Below, one piece after another: positions 60,132 through 64,000 of a stretch of 64,000 bases of DNA; the stretch's first letter is position 1; each line of letters begins with the position of its first letter. Position numbers and translations under genes: made by a program. Location: positions 18,226,129 through 18,290,128 of the forward strand of contig CM046838.1 of assembly GCA_025618425.1 (NCBI GenBank). Direction: 5' to 3'. Source of the stretch: Heliocidaris tuberculata (taxonomy: Eukaryota > Echinodermata > Echinoidea > Camarodonta > Echinometridae). The notes below the pieces were generated by a model that saw only the letters and a program-made list of their open reading frames with translations, was not told the DNA's origin and searched no databases.

Positions 60132-60283
60132 GTAGAGACATAGAAAAAGGAAAGCGAGAGAGATAGTAAGGGAGTCAGAAACAGAGACAAGAAGAGAAAG
60201 AAACAGAAATAGAAACAGAGAAAATGAAACAGACAGAGAGAGCAAGAGAGAATCAAACAAACACAGATTCTAGACAGGTGGAC

Positions 60284-60314
<31 letters not shown>

Positions 60315-60475
60315 TGGGAAAGGAAGATTATTTGACAAATTATGCTTCGAGAGAGGGAGAATGGGAGAGTGGGGGGGGGGGAGTAAAATATAGAGAGGCA
60401 GAGAGAGAGAGAAAGAGAAAGAGATAAAGGGATAGAGAGAGAGAGAGAGAGAGATGAAGAGAGACAGGAAATGAA
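60092..60475. repeat. (GA)n purine block, about 380 bp
   Basis: Several pure GA runs joined by GAAACAGA-type units, purines on +. The phrase GGAAGATTATTTGACAAATTATGCTT (near 60320) recurs as GAAGATTATTTAACAAATT (near 60473), so a segment of about 154 bp was duplicated with its GA tract. A G run lies near 60371-60380. Confidence 0.85.
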
Positions 60476-61342
60476 GATTATTTAACAAATTATGCTTTGT
60501 TACATGGAAAATACATACTTAGATTTTGAATTTTGTTCATAATGTGAATTAGAAGAAGTAAAGAAGATTTTGGTACTGTTGAAAAATGCCATAATTTCTA
60601 GGGATTTTCTTCCTGCATATATATGCTAGTGGCAGAAGCGAACATTTTTTATACAACTCAACCAGAGGCACTGGCGATGACTTTTATCATATTATGGCTC
60701 AAAATAGTCACAGGTTCCGATAATCTTGTTACTGTAGACAGTTGATTGATGAAGGGGGCTTGTACAATATGATTATGGAATTTGATTAGAATGCAAGGTC
60801 TTCTCCATGGTTTTGAAATCTGAAGTGATTTTTTGATCAGGTGTGAAATGTCACAGAAAGAGGTTGGTTACCTTCCAGACAATAGTCCTATATTGCCAAT
60901 TGATGAGCTGCAGTAGTTTATATCTGAGTTAAAGGTGATCGTTAGGTCTTGTAATAAAGGAAAATGAATTCCCAGAAAAGCAAATCATTTACCCTGCATG
61001 GTCAAGACTTCATGTAAGTGATATTTGCGTAACAATTTCTGTACTAGGAACTGTATAATTGCTTGGTGATGAGCAAGGAGAGATATGGAAATCAAGCTGG
61101 TGGTCCCAACTGTGCATAACACACGATGTCTTTGCAAATGCGAGTTGTTTTTCAGTCAAATTTTATTCAGTGAAGTCTTTGTCAATTTGTTTATATTATG
61201 ATGGTCCACACAACTCATGTACTGCAATACTGGATATAAAAAAGGTTTATGATTAGATCTACCCCATTGCCTAGTGGAGCCGGGTCATCCCTGTATTTAA
61301 GCCTATGGGAATTACAGAATTCAGTAGTCAACAGGTTAACCT
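60476..61342. other. Non-coding stretch, no gene seen
   Basis: AT-rich, apparently unique sequence. Confidence 0.45.
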
Positions 61343-61487
61343 GGGGGGGGGGGGGTGTTTCATCATGTGTCTTTTTTGTGATTTTTACTGACAAATTTGC
61401 TCTCAGCCAATCAGATGCAAGGATTTCAGTAGCTTGTAACAGTTATTGCAACTTGTCATTGATGACAAGTTTTATGAAACACGGCCC
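61343..61487. mobile_element. Small MITE-like inverted repeat, about 145 bp
   Basis: A G run (61343-61355) with GGTGTTTCATCATG on the left faces TTTTATGAAACACGGCCC on the right. An internal CTTGTCATTGATGACAAG is an 18-nt near-perfect palindrome. The GTTTCAT...ATGAAAC pair gives short terminal repeats. Non-coding. Confidence 0.5.
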
Positions 61488-61940
61488 TGCTTTTTATCCA
61501 GTTAGAGATTGCAAAGAAATAAACATCAGAAATATACTTCACATCCGAACATTTCATTGATTTTATTCACACCTGAAAATTCCAATGATGTTATACACAC
61601 CTGAAAATTCCATCAATTTTTTTACATATTATTCATTGGAATCAGAACTGCTTGGGAAATAAGTTCATGACCAAAGAGAAGCTTAATTGCCAGCTCATAA
61701 AATTTATTAACATTTAAAAAGAACGTCCTTGTTTAGTTTACCGACAAAAGTTCCTCTTTGTCAGATCTTCAAAGGCTTACAGCCTTGGATCTGTTAAACA
61801 GGTATTTTTCAGTGAAGGACTGTATCAGTTATTAATAATACACAAAATGAACATAGATAATATCAGAATAAAATATCCAGGGGCTACTTAAATTGTAGCT
61901 AGTATGCTTGTACCTGCTCAAGGTTTAGACCTTGAACGAG
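61488..61940. other. Non-coding stretch, no gene seen
   Basis: Contains a near-tandem pair of CACACCTGAAAATTCCA units (about 61569 and 61597). Otherwise apparently unique. Confidence 0.45.
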
Positions 61941-62023
61941 TATATCCGTTGAGAGCCAGAAGGACGCTAACTCTGTACAAAAGACGTGACTTAATGCCCT
62001 TTTGGCTCCAAACAGATGATATT
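61941..62023 (-). repeat. 85-bp palindrome family, copy 8 (inverted)
   Basis: TATATCCGTTGAGAGCCAGA on the left and GCCCTTTTGGCTCC with AACAGATGATATTT on the right. Read on the minus strand, the loop (GTCACGTCTTTTGTACAGAG) aligns with the family loop better than on +, so this copy is inverted relative to most others. Confidence 0.75.
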
Positions 62024-62227
62024 TACTGTCCAAGTCAATGCATGATAAAAAGGGATTGATTTCAGATGCAGCTCTGTTTCCTGTTTACCACAGCTACCAA
62101 GCATGGGTGATAGGATACTTTGTGGGCTGTAATAAAAGCTGAAAATCAATGTCACTCAACCACGTGTTATTCTAACAAATTGCTTTACTGAAATTGGGTA
62201 TTGGGTAGGGAGAGGTAAATGAAATGA

Positions 62228-62612
62228 GGGATAGAGGAAAGATAATTAAAGAGAGGGAGAGAGAAGGGGGGGGGCATAAATATAGAGAGTTGGAAGAGAG
62301 AGAGAGAGAGAGAGAGAGAGGGGGAGGGAGATAACTAGAGAGGGAGGGAGAAAGACTAACCCCCTCACACTCACACACCCTCATACTCACACACACATCC
62401 AAACAAAGACAGACTTAGATAAAGGTGTTCTTTTTTTTAAAGAAAGACACAGGAGATGGGTAGCGAGATAAGGAGGTAGATAGATAAACAGAGAAATCAT
62501 GAGGAGACAACAGAGAGAGAGAGACATGCACAGACAGACAGACAGACAGATAGACAGATAGACAAACACATGTCAGACAGAGACAGAGTAAGAGAGAGAG
62601 AGAGAGAGGGGG
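62228..62612. repeat. (GA)n, (CA)n and (CAGA)n microsatellites
   Basis: GA tracts at about 62248-62352 (with a G run near 62267-62274), a CACACT/CACACA stretch at 62363-62397, and CAGACAGACAGACAGACAGA plus GATA units at 62530-62565, ending in a further (GA)n near 62590-62608. Confidence 0.9.
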
Positions 62613-64000
62613 GTGGGAAGAATTAGCTGAACTTCTTCAAGAGAAGAATTTCAGAGATTTTGTGATTTCTCATTTTTCACTCTCACTCTGTTCACATCTT
62701 CTTTAGATCAGATCGCTAAAATCTTTGTTTCTCCTTCTCTCTTGAAACACTCCTTAAGTATTGACCCTCGCGAGTTTATTCTTTTGTCTGCTTTTCCCAA
62801 ATGAAATATAAACAACAACAAGCTCAAACAGATCTTAATGGGAAAGCATGCATCTGCATTGGATGGTGTACAAAGTAAGGAGATAAGTATTCTAGCTGTT
62901 ACATGCAACTGTCGATTCACTCAAGATTGTCTAAAAGTTTTGCAAACGGTGTCCCCCTAATAGTACTATATCCGGTGCAGGTGTGTTATCAAAACAGATG
63001 TTATTTTCTAGGAAGTGACTGAAAAGCAAGAGTTCAGCAGAGTTTAGGCTGCATTTCTGCGACATGGAGACTATGTTTGTTATCTTTTCAATGATTAATC
63101 AGAAAGGCCTCATTCAATTTACTGGGTCATGTAGAAAAGAGAACAGGCAACCGATCAATCAATCGGTGGATTTCTTTTTTTCCCCAAAGAATAGTAGATA
63201 TGAAGAGGAGGATGTCAATTTGGCTTAAAAGCTAGCAATATCTGGGGAGCAGGATTGCAATCCACTTAAAAAACCTCTATTGATCGCCCTACTTCATATA
63301 CCTGTGATTGTAACAGTGAGTGAGTAGAGATTACTGCTATCTTACTCTGTACTTGTAATTTAACATGTTGAAGTAGCAATGGCAGATAGCACGTAGGGCA
63401 TGCAGCTGATATAAGAAAGGTAATTTAAGTAAGAGGCTTATTTGTTCGCAAAAGCTGGTAATGGCGCATTTCTTCATTATGCAGTCTTTGTTTTTTAAGC
63501 AAGGGCAGGTGAAAAGAAATTTGTAAGATATTACTTTGAATTTTTCCGAGGTGTTTAATATTCAACCCAAAGATTTTGAATTCAAAACTACTGTATATCC
63601 GACCCTATTGTGCTTGACAATTCTGTAGTAGTCAAAATGTTCTGAACCTGACAGCAGTGATTTATTTAAATTAAATGAAAGAACATCCAATGTACTTTTA
63701 ACGGGTAAAATTCAGAAGCATTCATATTGGTTATGTCTATGACGGCTTCTGTATTGTTTGTGTACATGTACTTGTTACTATACACCTAAAAGGTCAATAA
63801 TTTTGGATTCACAGAAAGACTGATGGGAAGATAGCAAGGAAGGGCGTACTGTCCAGTTCGATTTTTGAGATTTCTTGAAAAATGAGATGAGAGTGTCATT
63901 TCAGATCAGAAAATGTAATGAGGAGATGGCAGGATGAGTAGAGGCTAATTGAAATGAGAACAGGGAACAGAAGAGAGTGAGATTGAAAGAGAGGTTAAGA
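62613..64000. other. Non-coding stretch to the window end
   Basis: No recognisable gene. AT-rich, apparently unique DNA, turning purine-rich on + after about 63830. The palindromic word GTACATGTAC occurs near 63761. Confidence 0.45.

Noticed and set aside
1443..62023. The eight palindromes as a CRISPR-like array or as terminators
   Set aside because: They are dispersed over 60 kb, occur in both orientations in eukaryotic-type DNA, and have no regular spacing.

Overview
The window looks like non-coding DNA from a marine invertebrate, most probably an echinoderm such as a sea urchin. I infer this from several features: an AT-rich, CpG-tolerant background, frequent TACATGTA and AGGCCTA words, long (GA)n and poly-G tracts, a high density of very small inverted-repeat transposons, and SINE-like tails ending in (ATT)n. 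There is no bacterial-style gene packing and no long open reading frame with protein-like composition. No rRNA, tRNA or CRISPR array was recognised. The species is not proven by the sequence.

Layout. 1-14.7 kb is repeat-dotted non-coding DNA with three small palindromes, two TTAA-flanked miniature elements (5946-6698 and 8491-8741) and an inverted-repeat element at 11576-12096. A splice-flanked 71-nt segment lies at 14710-14780; every frame contains a stop, so if it is an exon it is untranslated. 15-37 kb is dense in miniature elements: a 560-bp near-complete foldback at 16595-17157, TTAA elements at 26677-27264 and 36900-37295, a pogo-like TA element at 29442-29619, other inverted-repeat elements, a SINE tail and an (ATC)n block. 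37439-39557 is a 2.1-kb terminal-inverted-repeat element. Its body is a minisatellite and its right end is a cluster of perfect palindromes.

The best coding evidence is on the + strand in the second half. 41457-41810 resembles a TATA promoter plus a 5' exon. 46340-46600 is a strong exon candidate: polypyrimidine tract and AG, 129 nt of 5' UTR, an ATG in good context, 44 codons, then a GTAAGG donor. The rest, to 64 kb, would be a long intron of this gene or intergenic DNA. It has GA and CT microsatellites, a 167-bp tandem duplication with a Helitron-end-like hairpin, a 143-bp palindromic element and two more palindromes of the recurrent family.

The most interesting non-gene signal is a family of eight dispersed near-palindromes of about 77-88 bp. 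They share arms (core GCCAGAAGGGCATTAACTC and its complement) and an unpaired loop, and occur in both orientations (six +, two -). They look like copies of one mobile or hairpin-forming sequence. A second theme is a set of TTAA-flanked, AG...CT-ended miniature elements that fit the Kolobok superfamily.
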